From DASQMT01 sp963835735 (GTDB taxonomy: Bacteria > Actinomycetota > Thermoleophilia > Solirubrobacterales > Solirubrobacteraceae), in NCBI GenBank assembly GCA_963835735.1, contig CAWIGP010000005.1:558001-622000 (forward strand): a stretch of DNA of 64,000 bases, read 5' to 3'. Below the pieces are notes generated by a model. That model was not told the DNA's origin and made no database searches. It worked only from the letters and a program-made list of their open reading frames with translations. Position numbers and translations under genes: made by a program. Below are positions 1 to 11,053 of the stretch, piece by piece. Each line of letters begins with the position of its first letter. Within the stretch, counting starts at the first letter, position 1.

Positions 1-22
1 CAACCTTGACCGCGGCGATCAT
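1..22 (-). CDS. Start of next gene downstream of ruvX (cut by window edge)
   Basis: An ATG on the minus strand at position 22 overlaps the ruvX stop codon in an ATGA arrangement and opens a frame reading M-I-A-A-V-K-V before the window ends. This is typical translational coupling inside an operon. In many bacteria the gene after alaS-ruvX is mltG, but seven residues are far too few to identify it. Confidence 0.4.
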
Positions 23-411
23 TCGCGCGCTCCCAGCCAGTCCTCGAGCAGCACCGCGGCGGCCCGCGAATCCTCCGCCGCGGTGCCCGGTCGCTGCTGC
101 GCAAGCGCCGTCGTGAAGCGCTCGTCGTAGAGCACGACGCACATGCCGAGCGCCGTCCCGAGCCGATCGGCAAACGCGCGCGTCTCTCGGGTCTGGTCCG
201 AGTCCTGACCCGAGAGGGAGAGCGGGAGGCCGACGATCACCCGCTCGGGCTGGAACTCGCGGATCGTGGCAAGCAGCCGGTTGAAGCCCCTACGCGTGTT
301 GGGCTTGAGGATCGGCTCGAGCGGCGTGGCGAGTGTGCCGGTGGGGTCGGAGACCGCGACGCCGCAGCGCGCGGAGCCGTAATCCAGGGCGACGACGCGG
401 CCGGAGTTCAC
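19..411 (-). CDS. ruvX: RuvX/YqgF Holliday-junction resolvase-like protein
   Basis: Putative Holliday junction resolvase of the RNase H fold, also linked to 16S rRNA 5' maturation in some bacteria; cytoplasmic. The 130-residue length fits the family. The N-terminal catalytic motif VALDYGSARCGVAVSD (Asp near residue 10), the central VIVGLPLSLSG strand and the YDERFTT motif are all present, as is a C-terminal Asp (LLEDWLG). The start is GTG at 411. It lies downstream of alaS on the same strand, the common alaS-ruvX order, but about 300 nt separate them and that gap holds a hairpin, so it may also have its own promoter. Frame intact. Confidence 0.93.
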   Translation of the reverse strand: MNSGRVVALDYGSARCGVAVSDPTGTLATPLEPILKPNTRRGFNRLLATIREFQPERVIVGLPLSLSGQDSDQTRETRAFADRLGTALGMCVVLYDERFTTALAQQRPGTAAEDSRAAAVLLEDWLGARE

Positions 412-503
412 GCGGGGGAGGCTAGTGGCGCGTGCGCGTGCGGGCGGGTCGGGCGAACGTCAACTGCGGCATTGAAGGGGCGAGGGATCGGCCGGGCCGC
501 CAA

Positions 504-553
504 GCTCGGGTTGCGACTTAGTCCCCGCTAGCGGGATCAACTCGCAACCGAGC
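504..553. terminator. Inverted repeat between alaS and ruvX
   Basis: The arm GCTCGG(G)TTGCGA at 504-516 pairs with TCGCAACCGAGC at 542-553: 12 bp with one bulged G. The loop contains a perfect 12-nt palindrome, CCCGCTAGCGGG (524-535). There is no clear T-tract. It sits in the 300-nt gap 412-710, where I see no gene. It could terminate alaS transcription or be a structured leader of ruvX. Confidence 0.45.
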
Positions 554-710
554 GGTCGATCCCGCCTTGGTCCCGGTATGCGGTGATCAAAGCGCCCCGC
601 GTGCCGGCGCCCCGGCCGAACCCGCTCCCTCAATGCCCGCAGTTCACCAGCGCCGAGCCCGCCAGGGACGAGCCGCGCCACGCGCCGCGCACGCCGGGCC
701 GTGCGCCGCC

Positions 711-3341
711 TCAGCCGCCGAGCGCCGCCGCGATCTCGGCGCGCGCGACGTCGAGCGCCTCGGGCAGCTTCGACGCGTCCCGCCCGCCGGCCTGCGCCAG
801 CGAATCCCGGCCGCCACCGCCGCCGCCGACGACCGCCGCGGCCGCCTTGACGACCGCGCCGGCCTTCACGCCGCGCTCGACCGCCGCCGGGCTGGCCGCG
901 ACGAGCAGCGCGACCCGGCCGCCCGCGGCGCTGCCGAGCACGACCACCGACGGGTCGCCGAGCTGGCCGCGGAGCCGGTCGGCCGCATCCGGCATCGCCT
1001 TCGGGTCCTCGAAGTCCGCCTGCGCGACGAGCACGCGCGCGCCGCCGATCTCCTCGGCGCCGTCGGCCGACACGCCGACCTGGGCGGTCGCGCCCGAGCG
1101 CAGCTGCTTCTCCAGCTCGCGCCGCTTGGCCTCGCGCTCCGCGATCGCCGCCGCGACGTTCTCGGGCGTCGTGCGCAGCACGGCCGCCGCCTCGCCGAGC
1201 ACGCGGTCGTGCTCGCGCAGGAGCCGCACTCCGACCGGGCCGGTGACCGCCTCGATCCGGCGCACGTTGGCGGCGCTGGAGGTCTCGGTCGTCACCTTGA
1301 ACAGCCCGATCTCGGCGGTCGAGCGCACGTGCGTGCCGCCGCACAGCTCGCGCGACCACGTGCCGTCCCCGACCTCGACCATGCGCACCACGTCGCCGTA
1401 CTTCTCGCCGAACAGCGCGGTCGCGCCGAGCGCCTTGGCCTCGTCGAGGGTCGTCGTTATGGCCCGCACGGGATGGTTGGCGAGGATCCAGCCGTTGACC
1501 TGCTCCTCGACGTCGCGCAGCTCCTCGGGGCTGAGCGGCTGGCCGTGGGTGAAATCGAAGCGAAGCTTGTCGGGCCCGACGTAGGAGCCCGCCTGGCGCA
1601 CGTGCATCCCGAGCCGCGATCGGAGCGCGGCGTGCAGGAGGTGGGTCGCGGTGTGGTTGCACGCGGTCGGACGCCGGTGCGCGGGATCCACGCGCGCGAC
1701 GACCCGCTCGCCCTCGTGCAGCTCGCCGCGCTCGGGCTCGATCACGAGCGCCTGGTCGTCGCCGAGCCGCACGACGTCGACGACCCGCGCGCGGCAGTCG
1801 CCGTCCTCGCACTCGACCACGCCGGCGTCGGCGACCTGCCCGCCGCCGGTCGCGTAGAACGGCGACTCGACGAGCTTCAGCAGCACTCGGCCGTCGGAGC
1901 GATCGACCGCGCCTACCGCCGTCGACTGCTCGATCCGCTCGTAGCCCGTGAACGTCGTCGGGACGTCCGCCGCGTCGGCGAACGCGCGGATGCGCTCGCG
2001 CTCGAGGTCACGGTTGCCGCGACCCGCGCTGGCGCGCGCGCGCGTCCGCTGGTCCTCCATCAGGTCCTCGAAGCCCTGAAGGTCGACGCCCAGCCCCTGC
2101 TCGCCCGCGAGCTCCACGGTCAGCTCGAACGGGAACCCGTACGTGTCGTGGAGCTGGAACGCCTGCTCGGCGCCGATCCCCTCGGCACCCGTCTCCCTGG
2201 CGCGCGCGATGTGCTCGTCGAGGATCCTCGTCCCCTGCTCGAGCGTCAGGCCGAACTGCTGCTCCTCGCGGGCCAGCCACATGTCGATCGTCTTCGCCTC
2301 GGCGTGCAGCTCGGGGTAGGCGCCGGCCATCAGCTCGCGCACCACCGCCGAGAAGCGGGTGAGGAACGCGTCCTCGATCCCGATTCGGCGGCCCTGCAGC
2401 AGCGCGCGCCGCATCACCCGGCGTAGGACGTAGCCGCGGTCCTCGTTCGACGGGACCACGCCGTCGGCGATCAGGAACGACATGCCGCGCGTGTGGTCGG
2501 CGAGGATCCGCAGCGCGCGGTCTGTATCGAAGTCCGAGCCGTATTTCCGTCCCGACAGCTCCTCCCCCAGCCCGATCAGCGGCAGGAACTGGTCGGTCTC
2601 GAAGATCGACGCCGTCCCCTGCTGGATCAGCGCCATCCGGTTGAGCCCCATGCCGGTGTCGATGTTCTGCTTCGGCAGCGGGGTGAGGGTGTTCACGGGG
2701 TCCTGGTTGAACTGCATGAACACGAGATTCCAGTACTCCAGGAAGCGCTCGTTCTCGCCGCCGGGCAGGTCGTCGGGCTTGCCCCACTCGAGGCCGCGGT
2801 CGAGGTAGAGCTCCGAGCACGGCCCGCACGGGCCGAGCGGGCCCGCCTGCCAGAAGTTCTCGTCGCGGTCGCAGGGGACGATGCGCTCGCGCGGCACGCC
2901 GACCGAGAGCCACGCCTCGATCGCCTCCTCGTCGGGGCCGAGGCCGAGCTCGTCGTCGCCTTCGAACACCGTGATCCAGATCTGCTCGGGGTCGAAGCCG
3001 AACCCTTCGAGCGACAGCTCCCAGGCGAACTCGACCGCGCCCTGCTTGAAGTAGTCGCCGAGCGAGAAGTTGCCGAGCATCTCGAAGAACGTGAGGTGCC
3101 GGGTGGTGGTGCCGACGACCTCGATGTCCGGCGTGCGGAAGCACTTCTGGCAGCTGGTCAGCCGCGGGTGGGGCGGCGGCTCGTCGCCGACGAAGTACGC
3201 CTTGAGAGGATGCATGCCGGCGGTCGTGAGCAGGACCGACGGGTCGTAGCTGGCGGGGATCAGTGACCCCGACGGCAGCCGCCGGTGGTCGCGCTCGGCG
3301 AAGAAGGAGAGGAAGCGCTCGCGGATCCCGTCGGACGTCAT
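711..3341 (-). CDS. alaS: Alanyl-tRNA synthetase
   Basis: Charges tRNA-Ala with alanine and edits mis-charged Ser/Gly; essential, cytoplasmic. The 876 residues match bacterial AlaRS. N-terminal class II catalytic core: FFAERDHRRLPSGSL at residues 13-27 and the FFEMLGNFSLGDYFK motif near 85. Editing-domain zinc motifs are present: HTATHLLH and, later, CGGTH. A C-terminal DHHA1-type GGGGGG stretch precedes the end. It is the only one of the three aaRS genes here with an unbroken frame. The ATG at 3341 is 29 nt from the divergent NUDIX gene, and the shared gap holds the palindrome AGTCTAGACT (3352-3361), which could give a TAGACT -10 on each strand. Confidence 0.97.
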   Translation of the reverse strand: MTSDGIRERFLSFFAERDHRRLPSGSLIPASYDPSVLLTTAGMHPLKAYFVGDEPPPHPRLTSCQKCFRTPDIEVVGTTTRHLTFFEMLGNFSLGDYFKQGAVEFAWELSLEGFGFDPEQIWITVFEGDDELGLGPDEEAIEAWLSVGVPRERIVPCDRDENFWQAGPLGPCGPCSELYLDRGLEWGKPDDLPGGENERFLEYWNLVFMQFNQDPVNTLTPLPKQNIDTGMGLNRMALIQQGTASIFETDQFLPLIGLGEELSGRKYGSDFDTDRALRILADHTRGMSFLIADGVVPSNEDRGYVLRRVMRRALLQGRRIGIEDAFLTRFSAVVRELMAGAYPELHAEAKTIDMWLAREEQQFGLTLEQGTRILDEHIARARETGAEGIGAEQAFQLHDTYGFPFELTVELAGEQGLGVDLQGFEDLMEDQRTRARASAGRGNRDLERERIRAFADAADVPTTFTGYERIEQSTAVGAVDRSDGRVLLKLVESPFYATGGGQVADAGVVECEDGDCRARVVDVVRLGDDQALVIEPERGELHEGERVVARVDPAHRRPTACNHTATHLLHAALRSRLGMHVRQAGSYVGPDKLRFDFTHGQPLSPEELRDVEEQVNGWILANHPVRAITTTLDEAKALGATALFGEKYGDVVRMVEVGDGTWSRELCGGTHVRSTAEIGLFKVTTETSSAANVRRIEAVTGPVGVRLLREHDRVLGEAAAVLRTTPENVAAAIAEREAKRRELEKQLRSGATAQVGVSADGAEEIGGARVLVAQADFEDPKAMPDAADRLRGQLGDPSVVVLGSAAGGRVALLVAASPAAVERGVKAGAVVKAAAAVVGGGGGGRDSLAQAGGRDASKLPEALDVARAEIAAALGG

Positions 3342-3351
3342 CTGGGCAGCG

Positions 3352-3361
3352 AGTCTAGACT
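3352..3361. promoter_or_regulatory. Palindromic divergent -10 region (alaS / NUDIX)
   Basis: The sequence AGTCTAGACT is a perfect 10-nt palindrome. It reads TAGACT on both strands, 9 nt before the NUDIX GTG (3371) and 10 nt before the alaS ATG (3341). No -35 was recognised. It fits the leaderless or short-leader pattern seen elsewhere in the window. Confidence 0.45.
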
Positions 3362-3370
3362 CGCCCGCCG

Positions 3371-3901
3371 GTGCCCGCTCCCCGCGTCACGGCGTCCCGC
3401 GTCGTCTACGAGAACCGCTGGATCCGCGTGCACGAGGACCGGCTCGAGCACCCCGACGGCACGCCCGGCCTGTACGCGTGGGTGGAGAAGCCGCCGGGCA
3501 CGCTGATCGTGCCGCTTCAGGACGGCGACGTCTGGCTCGTCGAGCAGTGGCGCCATCCCGCGCGCGGGCGCTACTGGGACTTGCCTCAGGGCGCCTGGGA
3601 GTCCGCGCCGGACGCGTCTGCAGAACAGCTGGCGCGCGGCGAGCTGGCCGAGGAGACCGGCCTCCGAGCCCGGTCGATGGAGCGGATCGGCTCGCTGTTC
3701 TACGCCTACGGCGTGCTGGACCAGCGCTTCGATGTGTGGCTCGCGACCGGACTCGAACCCGGCCCGCGCGCGCCCGAGGCGACCGAGCACGACCTGCGCT
3801 GCGCGCGCTTCCCGGTCGCGGACGTCGACGCGATGATCGAGCGCGGGGTGATCGTCGACGCGGCCACGGTCGCCGCGTGGCATCTGGTCAGCCGGCGATG
3901 A
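3371..3901 (+). CDS. NUDIX hydrolase (ADP-ribose pyrophosphatase-like)
   Basis: Predicted hydrolase of nucleoside diphosphates linked to another moiety, probably ADP-ribose or a nucleotide sugar. The NUDIX box is visible near residues 76-100 and ends GELAEETGL, preceded by the typical LPQGAWES turn. The usual Arg of REUXEE is Gly here and the first Glu of the box is displaced, so catalysis may be modified. The strand pattern RVVYENRWIRVHEDRLEHPDG resembles ADP-ribose pyrophosphatases. Start is GTG 3371. It converges with the mnmA fusion gene, overlapping its 3' end by 14 nt. Confidence 0.85.
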   Translation: MPAPRVTASRVVYENRWIRVHEDRLEHPDGTPGLYAWVEKPPGTLIVPLQDGDVWLVEQWRHPARGRYWDLPQGAWESAPDASAEQLARGELAEETGLRARSMERIGSLFYAYGVLDQRFDVWLATGLEPGPRAPEATEHDLRCARFPVADVDAMIERGVIVDAATVAAWHLVSRR

Positions 3902-5365
3902 TCCCGTGGCCCACGACCACGTCGCCGCGCATCAGGCAGGCGACCTGGCCGGGAGCGGCGCCGGCCACCGGCTCGGCGAGCCGGAGCGCCAGCCCGCCGC
4001 CGCGCGGCACGACCGCGCACGCGAGCGGCGCCGAGCGGTAGCGCAGCTTCACGCGGTCGACCTCGGCGCGCGGGCGGTGCAGCACCGCGTCGCGCACGGC
4101 GACGCTCGTCGTCGCGAGCTCGGCGCGCGTGCCGACGGTCACCGTGTTCGCGTCGCGGTCCTTGGCGAGCACGTAGAGCGGCTCCTCCGCCCGCGACGCC
4201 GAGCCCCTTGCGCTGGCCGACCGTGAACAGGTGCTGCCCGCGATGGCGGCCGAGCGTGCGGCCGGCCCGGTCGACGATCGCGCCCGGCCGCTCGCGCACG
4301 CCGCCGTGACGGGCGAGGAAGGCGCTCTTGCCGGTCCCGGCGAGGAAGCAGAGGTCCTGCGACTCGCGCTTGTCGGCGACGGGCAGCCCGGCCTCGCGCG
4401 CGAGCTCGCGCACCTCCGGCTTGCGCAGCTCGCCGAGCGGGAAGCGCATCCGCGCCACCGACTCCGGCGCGAGCGCGGCCAGCATGTAGCTCTGGTCCTT
4501 GGCCGGGTCGGCCGCCGCGCGCAGCAGCCCGTCCGGCGTGACGCGCGCGTAGTGGCCGGTCGCGAGGTCGGCCGCGCCGAGCCGGTCGGCGAACGCCAGC
4601 ATCGCGTCGAGCCGCACGTTGCCGTTGCAGCGCACGCACGGGTTCGGCGTGAGGCCGGCGGCGTGGTCGGCGAGGAACGGCGCCACCACGCCCTGCGCGA
4701 ACGCGGCGCGCAGGTCGAGCGTGAAGTGCGGCATGCCCATACGGTGCGCGACCGAGCGCGCGAGCCGGACGGCGTGCGCCGAGCAGCACGACGCCTCGGC
4801 GTCGTTGGCCGGATCGCGCCACAGCTCGAGCGTGACGGCGACGGCCTCGCGTCCGGACTGCTGCACAAGCAGCGCGGCGACCGCCGAGTCGACGCCGCCG
4901 CTCATCGCCACGAGCGTGCGCGAGGGGTCGAGCAGGGTCGACGATCCGGGCGCGTCAAGCGGCGCGCCCGGGGTCGACGAGCCGCCAGGGCCGAGTCCCG
5001 CGCCGGCGGCGACGGCGGCGCCGAGCGCCACGTGCAGCGCGTCGGCCGCGAGCTCGGCCGCGTGCAGCTTGCCCGGGCGACAGCCCGCCCAGCTCGGCGG
5101 ACACCTCCGCGGCGCCGATCCGCGCGGCGTCGAGCACGCGCGCGCCGCGCAGCAGCTCGACCGCCGCCGAGCCCGCCGCGACCGCCGCGCCGCAGCCCGA
5201 CGCCTCGAAGCCGGCGTCCGCCACGCGGTCGCCCGCGACCGTCAGGTCGATGCGCACCAGATCGCCGCACGCCGCGCCGCCGGCGCTGCCGGAGAACGAC
5301 GCCGGGGGCACGTGGGCGCGCCCCCGGGGAAACTCGAGATGCTCGGCGAAGGCCTCGGCGTCCAC
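3888..5365 (-). CDS. mnmA: IscU/NifU-like scaffold domain fused to tRNA 2-thiouridylase MnmA (two frameshifts in sequence)
   Basis: MnmA makes 2-thiouridine at U34 of tRNA(Lys/Glu/Gln). The C-terminal part is clear MnmA: P-loop AMSGGVDSAVAA, catalytic cysteines in LTPNPCVRCN and ESQDLCFL, then GQHLFTVGQRKGLG. N-terminal to it, from ATG 5365, is an IscU-like domain (GAACGDLVRIDL, ASGCGAAVAAGSA, GGLSPGKLHAAELAADAL). The third scaffold Cys is replaced by Ala (KLHAAE). One extra base near 5074 and one near 4190 break the frame. Removing both gives exactly 492 codons, with no stop between the domains, so I read it as one 491-aa fusion. It is last in the hisS-aspS block, 19 nt after the thioredoxin-like gene. 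A short Gly/Pro/Ser linker joins the two domains. Confidence 0.8.
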
Positions 5366-5384
5366 GACGCCGAGTGTAGGCGGG

Positions 5385-6067
5385 CTAGCGGGTGCGCAGC
5401 GCGTCGGCGACGGCCTGGTCGATCGTGACGCGATCGACGTAGCCGACGAGCGGCTGGACGTTCATCTTGCGGTCGATGACGAGGACGGTCGGCGACTGCT
5501 CGACGTTCGCGCCGCGCGTGATCGGCTGTAGCGCGCGATCCGCTTCAGGTGCGCGGCGTGCGCCAGCACCTTGCCGTCGTGGCGGTCGATCCCGGCGAGC
5601 GCCTTGCGCACGGCCTTGTCGTCGGCCGACCTGGGCGACCAGAACAGCAGCACCACGACCTTGCGGTCGCCGATCGCCTGGAGCACGCGCAGCGGCAGGC
5701 CGCTCTTGGCGACCGCCTTCGCGCCGGCCTTGCCCGGCTTCGCCGCGGGTGCGGCAGCCCCTGGAGCGGCGCCCTGCGTCGCGGCCGCGTTCGCGGCCGA
5801 GTTCGCGTCGGCGGCGGTCTCGGTCCCGTCGGCGATCCGCTCGACGCGCGCGTCGGTGGCGGCAGTCGCCTCGTTCGCCTTCTCGACCGCCTGGCCGGCG
5901 AGGCTCTCCGCCTGCTCGCCGCCGGCCTCGACCGGCGTGGTCGCCGCGGGCGTCTCGGCCGCGGGTGCGCCGGCGTCGGTCGAGGGCCGCAGGAACAACA
6001 TCCAGGCGGCCAGGAAGGCCACCGCGCAGACGAGGAGGATCCGGATGGGCGGGGAGATCTGTGACAT
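5385..6067 (-). CDS. Membrane-anchored thioredoxin-fold protein (one frameshift)
   Basis: Starts at ATG 6067, with one N-terminal membrane segment (residues 9-27, IRILLVCAVAFLAAWMLFL), then an Ala/Glu/Thr-rich linker of about 100 residues, then a thioredoxin-like fold: VVVLLFWSPRSADDKAV, a VLAHAAHL helix and, after a frameshift near 5525, NVEQSPTVLVIDR (cis-Pro) and VGYVDRVTIDQAV. The redox CxxC is absent (SPRSAD at the usual site), so it is not a normal disulfide oxidoreductase. Restoring one missing base gives about 227 residues. It lies between aspS (35-nt gap) and the MnmA fusion (19-nt gap). Function unknown; a scaffold or periplasmic binding role is possible. Confidence 0.75.
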
Positions 6068-6102
6068 TCCTCTCCCGTTGTCGGCAGCAGGCCGCTCCGG
6101 CC

Positions 6103-7917
<1,815 letters not shown>

Positions 7918-7921
<4 letters not shown>

Positions 7922-9170
7922 AAGGTGACCTGGGTGATGTGATGCATGACCGTGCCGGGCTCCACCGTCTGCTGCTCTCCCGTCTCCATGTCCTTCAACG
8001 AGGTGCCCTCGTCGCCGAGGATGGCAACGTACCGGGCGCCGGCGCGGTCCGCCTGCTTGAGCTGGCCCTTGAGCGAGCGGCCGCCGAGTTCGAGTCTCGC
8101 CGCCAGGCCCGGCGCGGCGGACGTCGGCGGCGAGCCGGAACGCGTCGGCGCGCAGCTCCGGCTTCGCATAGGCGACGAACAGGTCGAGCGGCGGCGCGGC
8201 CGGCGCGGCCGCGGTCGCGGTCATCAGGATCCGCTCGACGCCGCCCGCCCAGCCGATGCCCGGCGTGTGCGGCCCGCCGATCTGCCTCGATCAGCCCGTC
8301 GTAGCGCCCGCCGCCGCCGACGCCCGACTGCGCGCCGAGCGCATCGGAGCGTGAACTCGAACACCGTGCGCGTGTAGTAGTCGAGCCCGCGCACGAGCGT
8401 GGCGTCGACCTCGTAGGCCTGGCCGACGCCGTCGAGCATCGCGCTTGACGGCCTCGAAGTGCTCGCGGTCGGCGTCGTTCAGCCGGTCGAGCAGCCGCGG
8501 CGCGCCCGCCATCACGCGCCGCGTGCCCGCGGTCGTCGGCGTCGAACGCGCGCAGCGGGTTGAGGTCGATCCGCGCGACGACCTCGGCGGACAGCTCGCC
8601 CTCGTGCGCGCGCAGGTACTCCTGCAGCTCGGCTCGCGGTAGGCGAGCCGCGTGTCCGGCGTTCCGAGCGAGCCGATCCGCAGGCGGATGCCGCGGCAGC
8701 CGAGCGCCTCGAGCAGCTCGGCGAGCAGCAGGATCGACTCGGCGTCGACCGCCGGGTCGTCGGAGCCGATCGCCTCGATGCCGATCTGCCAGAACTGGCG
8801 GAAGCGGCCCTTCTGCGGGCGCTCGCGGCGGAAGAAGCTCGACAGGTACCAGAGCTTCACCGGCTGCGGCAGCTTGTGCATGCCGTGCTCGAGGTAGGCG
8901 CGGCAGACCGGCGCGGTGCCCTCCGGGCGCAGCGTGATGCTCTCATCCTCGCCGCCCTCGAGCGTGTACATCTCCTTCTGCACGACGTCGGTCGACTCGC
9001 CGACGCCGCGCGCGAACAGCTCGGTCGCCTCGAACGTCGGCGTCTCGATCCGGCTGATAGCCGGCGCGCTCGAGGATCCCGCGCGCGGTCGCCTCCAGCG
9101 CCTCGCGCGCGGCCGCCTCCTCGCCCAGCACGTCGTACGTGCCGCGCGGCGCCTGGATCCGCCCGCTCAC
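7918..9170 (-). CDS. hisS: Histidyl-tRNA synthetase (frame broken by many indels)
   Basis: Charges tRNA-His; essential. It starts at GTG 9170, overlapping the MBL hydrolase stop (GTGA), with IQAPRGTYDVLGEEA. Class II motif 1 follows (ETPTFEATELFARGVG), then LRPEGTAPVCRAYLE and motif 2 (RERPQKGRFRQFWQIGIE), the HisRS signature LVRGLDYYTRTVFEF and the C-terminal anticodon-binding domain (ARYVAILGDEG). Frame changes occur near 9057, 8640, 8525, 8447, 8350, 8285 and 8110. The total of about 417 aa fits the family. The stop overlaps the aspS start, so hisS and aspS are translationally coupled. Confidence 0.9.
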
Positions 9171-9802
9171 GCGAGCTGGGCCAGGAACGGGTTCGTGGCG
9201 CGCTCGCGGCCGATCGTCGTGTTGCCCATGTGCCCGGGGTACACGACGGTCTCGTCGGGCAGCGCGTCGACCAGCGACGCCAGCGTGCGCATCAGCGTCG
9301 CGTGGTCGCCGCCCGGCAGGTCGGTGCGGCCGATCGAGCCCTCGAACAGCACGTCGCCGGAGAAGATCGCCTGCTCGGCGGGGAGCGAGTACGTCACGTG
9401 GCCCGGCGAGTGGCCGGGCGTGAAGAGCACGTCGATCTCGAGCCCGGCCAGCTCGAGCCGCTCGCCGCCGGCGACCGTGTGGTCGGCGTCGTAGGACTCG
9501 TACGGGCCGAAGCCGGGCCACGGCACGTAGCGCATGATGTCGGCGAGCACCGGCACCTCGATCGCCGGGCACCAGACCTCGCGCGCCGGTCGCGCGCGCG
9601 AGCGGCGCGACCGCGCCGACGTGGTCGAAGTGCGTGTGCGTGAGCAGGATCGCGGCGACCTCGAGCCGAGCGCGTCGACCGCCTCGATCAGCCGCGGCGC
9701 CTCGTCGCCCGGGTCGATCACGATCGCCCGCTCGGAACCCTCGAGCCGCGCGACGTGGCAGTTCTCCTGCACCGGCCCGACGGTGAACGTGCGGACGTCC
9801 AT
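9167..9802 (-). CDS. MBL-fold hydrolase, glyoxalase II-like (two compensating frameshifts)
   Basis: Zinc metallo-hydrolase of the hydroxyacylglutathione hydrolase type. Start ATG 9802. The conceptual frame lacks the metal motif because residues about 47-70 are read out of frame. In the neighbouring frame the DNA at about 9601-9660 encodes THTHFDHVGAVAPL, the canonical HxHxDH site. Two compensating 1-nt indels near 9665 and 9590 explain this. Other metal ligands are in frame: TPGHSPGHVTY, IFSGDVLF and YPGHM. It sits 5' of hisS and is coupled to it by GTGA. The real substrate is unknown. Confidence 0.85.
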   Translation of the reverse strand: MDVRTFTVGPVQENCHVARLEGSERAIVIDPGDEAPRLIEAVDALGSRSPRSCSRTRTSTTSARSRRSRARPAREVWCPAIEVPVLADIMRYVPWPGFGPYESYDADHTVAGGERLELAGLEIDVLFTPGHSPGHVTYSLPAEQAIFSGDVLFEGSIGRTDLPGGDHATLMRTLASLVDALPDETVVYPGHMGNTTIGRERATNPFLAQLA

Positions 9803-10193
9803 CTAGCTGCGCTTGGCCTTGCGGTCAGGGATCGCGCGGCCGGCCTTGCGCATCCGCCGCTCCCAGAACATGCGGTCGACCTTGTAGCCGAGCGGCACGT
9901 AGATCAGGAACGCGGCGAGCGAGAGCAGCACGGCGGTCGGGATGCGTCTGCTCCTGGCCGGCGATGCCGGCTGACGAACAGCACGAGCAGCAGCAGCGAC
10001 GCGAAGCCCGCGCGCGTGGCGGCGCCGGTCCAGGTCGGCTCCTGCGTAGCGGCGCTCCTCGCGCGACGCTCGCGCCGCCGCTCTTGCGCCGCTCATCGGC
10101 GGTCGGCTTGCGGCCGGTGCGGCCGCGCGCCTCGACGTTTCCGGCGGCGTTGCCGCGGTGCTTGGTCCGGCGCTTGCGCTTGGTCTGGGCCAT
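9803..10193 (-). CDS. Small two-TM membrane protein, Lys/Arg-rich N-terminus (frameshifted)
   Basis: ATG 10193 opens a basic N-terminus (MAQTKRKRRTKHRGNAAGN). It is followed, in other frames, by one hydrophobic segment (TRAGFASLLLLVLFVSRH, about 9970-10025) and a second (AVLLSLAAFLIYVPLGYKVD), ending WERRMRKAGRAIP. All three frames are used, so there are at least two indels. The product would be about 130 aa with a basic cytoplasmic tail and two membrane helices. It fits exactly between the formimidoyltransferase-like gene and the MBL hydrolase: its stop at 9803 abuts the next start at 9802. No recognised family. Confidence 0.65.
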
Positions 10194-10205
10194 GGACCTC
10201 AGACG

Positions 10206-11053
10206 TTAGCGCCCAAGGAGGGCTTCGATGGCACCGGGCATGCGCAGTTCGACGTCCGCGGGCCAGCCGGCGAGCGCCGCCTCCGGGGCGGGGGCGACCA
10301 GCTCGGCGCGCGCGAACCGGCAGCCGGCGCGCCACGGCGCTCGAGCACGTCGGTCGCGGTGACCGCGCGGTGATCCTCGATGTTCGTCGAGACCTGGACG
10401 ACGCCGCGGCGCTCGAGCTCGCAGTCCGAGCGCGCGCACGCCGGGCATGCCGTCGCCGCCGCCCTCGCGGATCGCGGCGGCGAGCAGCGCGCGCCTCGCT
10501 CGAGCGTCGCGGGCGGGGCGAGCTCGAGGTTGAGCGCGATCAGCGGCGGGCGGGCGGAGACGAGCGTGGCGCCGGCGGTCGGGTGCAGCTGCGACGGGCC
10601 GTAGTCGGGCGGCGTGCCGCGCGCGGCGAGGCCCGCCGGCCCGCCCCGGCGCAGCTCCGCGCGCGTGCGCCCGTCCGCAAGCTCGCCGTAGAGGTAGACC
10701 GGGATGCCGGTCGCCCCGATCGCGTCGGCGGCCAGCAGCGCCTCGGCGATCGCCGCGCCGCGCTGCGCGTCGTCGAGGTACACGACGGCGCGACGTCGAG
10801 CGCGCCGACGCGCGGGTGCAGCCCGTCGTGGTGGCGTGAGGTCGATCCGCTCCGCGGCCGCGGCGGCGCCGGCCGCCAGCGAGCGGTGCAGCTCCCCGGG
10901 CGCGCCCGCGAGGAAGAAGACCGCGCGGTGGTGGTCGGGGTCGGACGAGCGGTGCAGCACGTCGGCGTGCGTCGCGAACGCGGCGCCGATCGCGTCGAGC
11001 GCCTCCTCGTCGCGGCCCTCGGACACGTTCGGGACGGCGACGAGCCGGCTCAC
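10206..11053 (-). CDS. Glutamate formimidoyltransferase-family protein (several frameshifts)
   Basis: Starts at GTG 11053 (GTGA overlap with the aminopeptidase stop) with the family hallmark RLVAVPNVSEGRDEEAL. Then DPDHHRAVFFLAG, the substrate-site segment HHDGLHPRVGALDVAP (other frame, near 10800-10840), VYLDDAQRGAAIAEA and GVVQVSTNIEDHRAVT. Frame breaks lie near 10835, 10798, 10495, 10440 and 10345. About 282 aa, so it corresponds to the transferase domains of FTCD without the cyclodeaminase. Known family members transfer the formimino group from formiminoglutamate to tetrahydrofolate in histidine degradation. No hut genes are nearby, so the substrate here is uncertain. Confidence 0.8.

Noticed and set aside
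460..3266. Long open frames in and antisense to alaS
   Set aside because: GC-rich codon bias leaves frames open; these lie in other frames of, or opposite, a complete AlaRS with all motifs.
3342..3370. T-box or other leader before alaS
   Set aside because: Only 29 nt separate alaS from the divergent gene, too short for a T-box.
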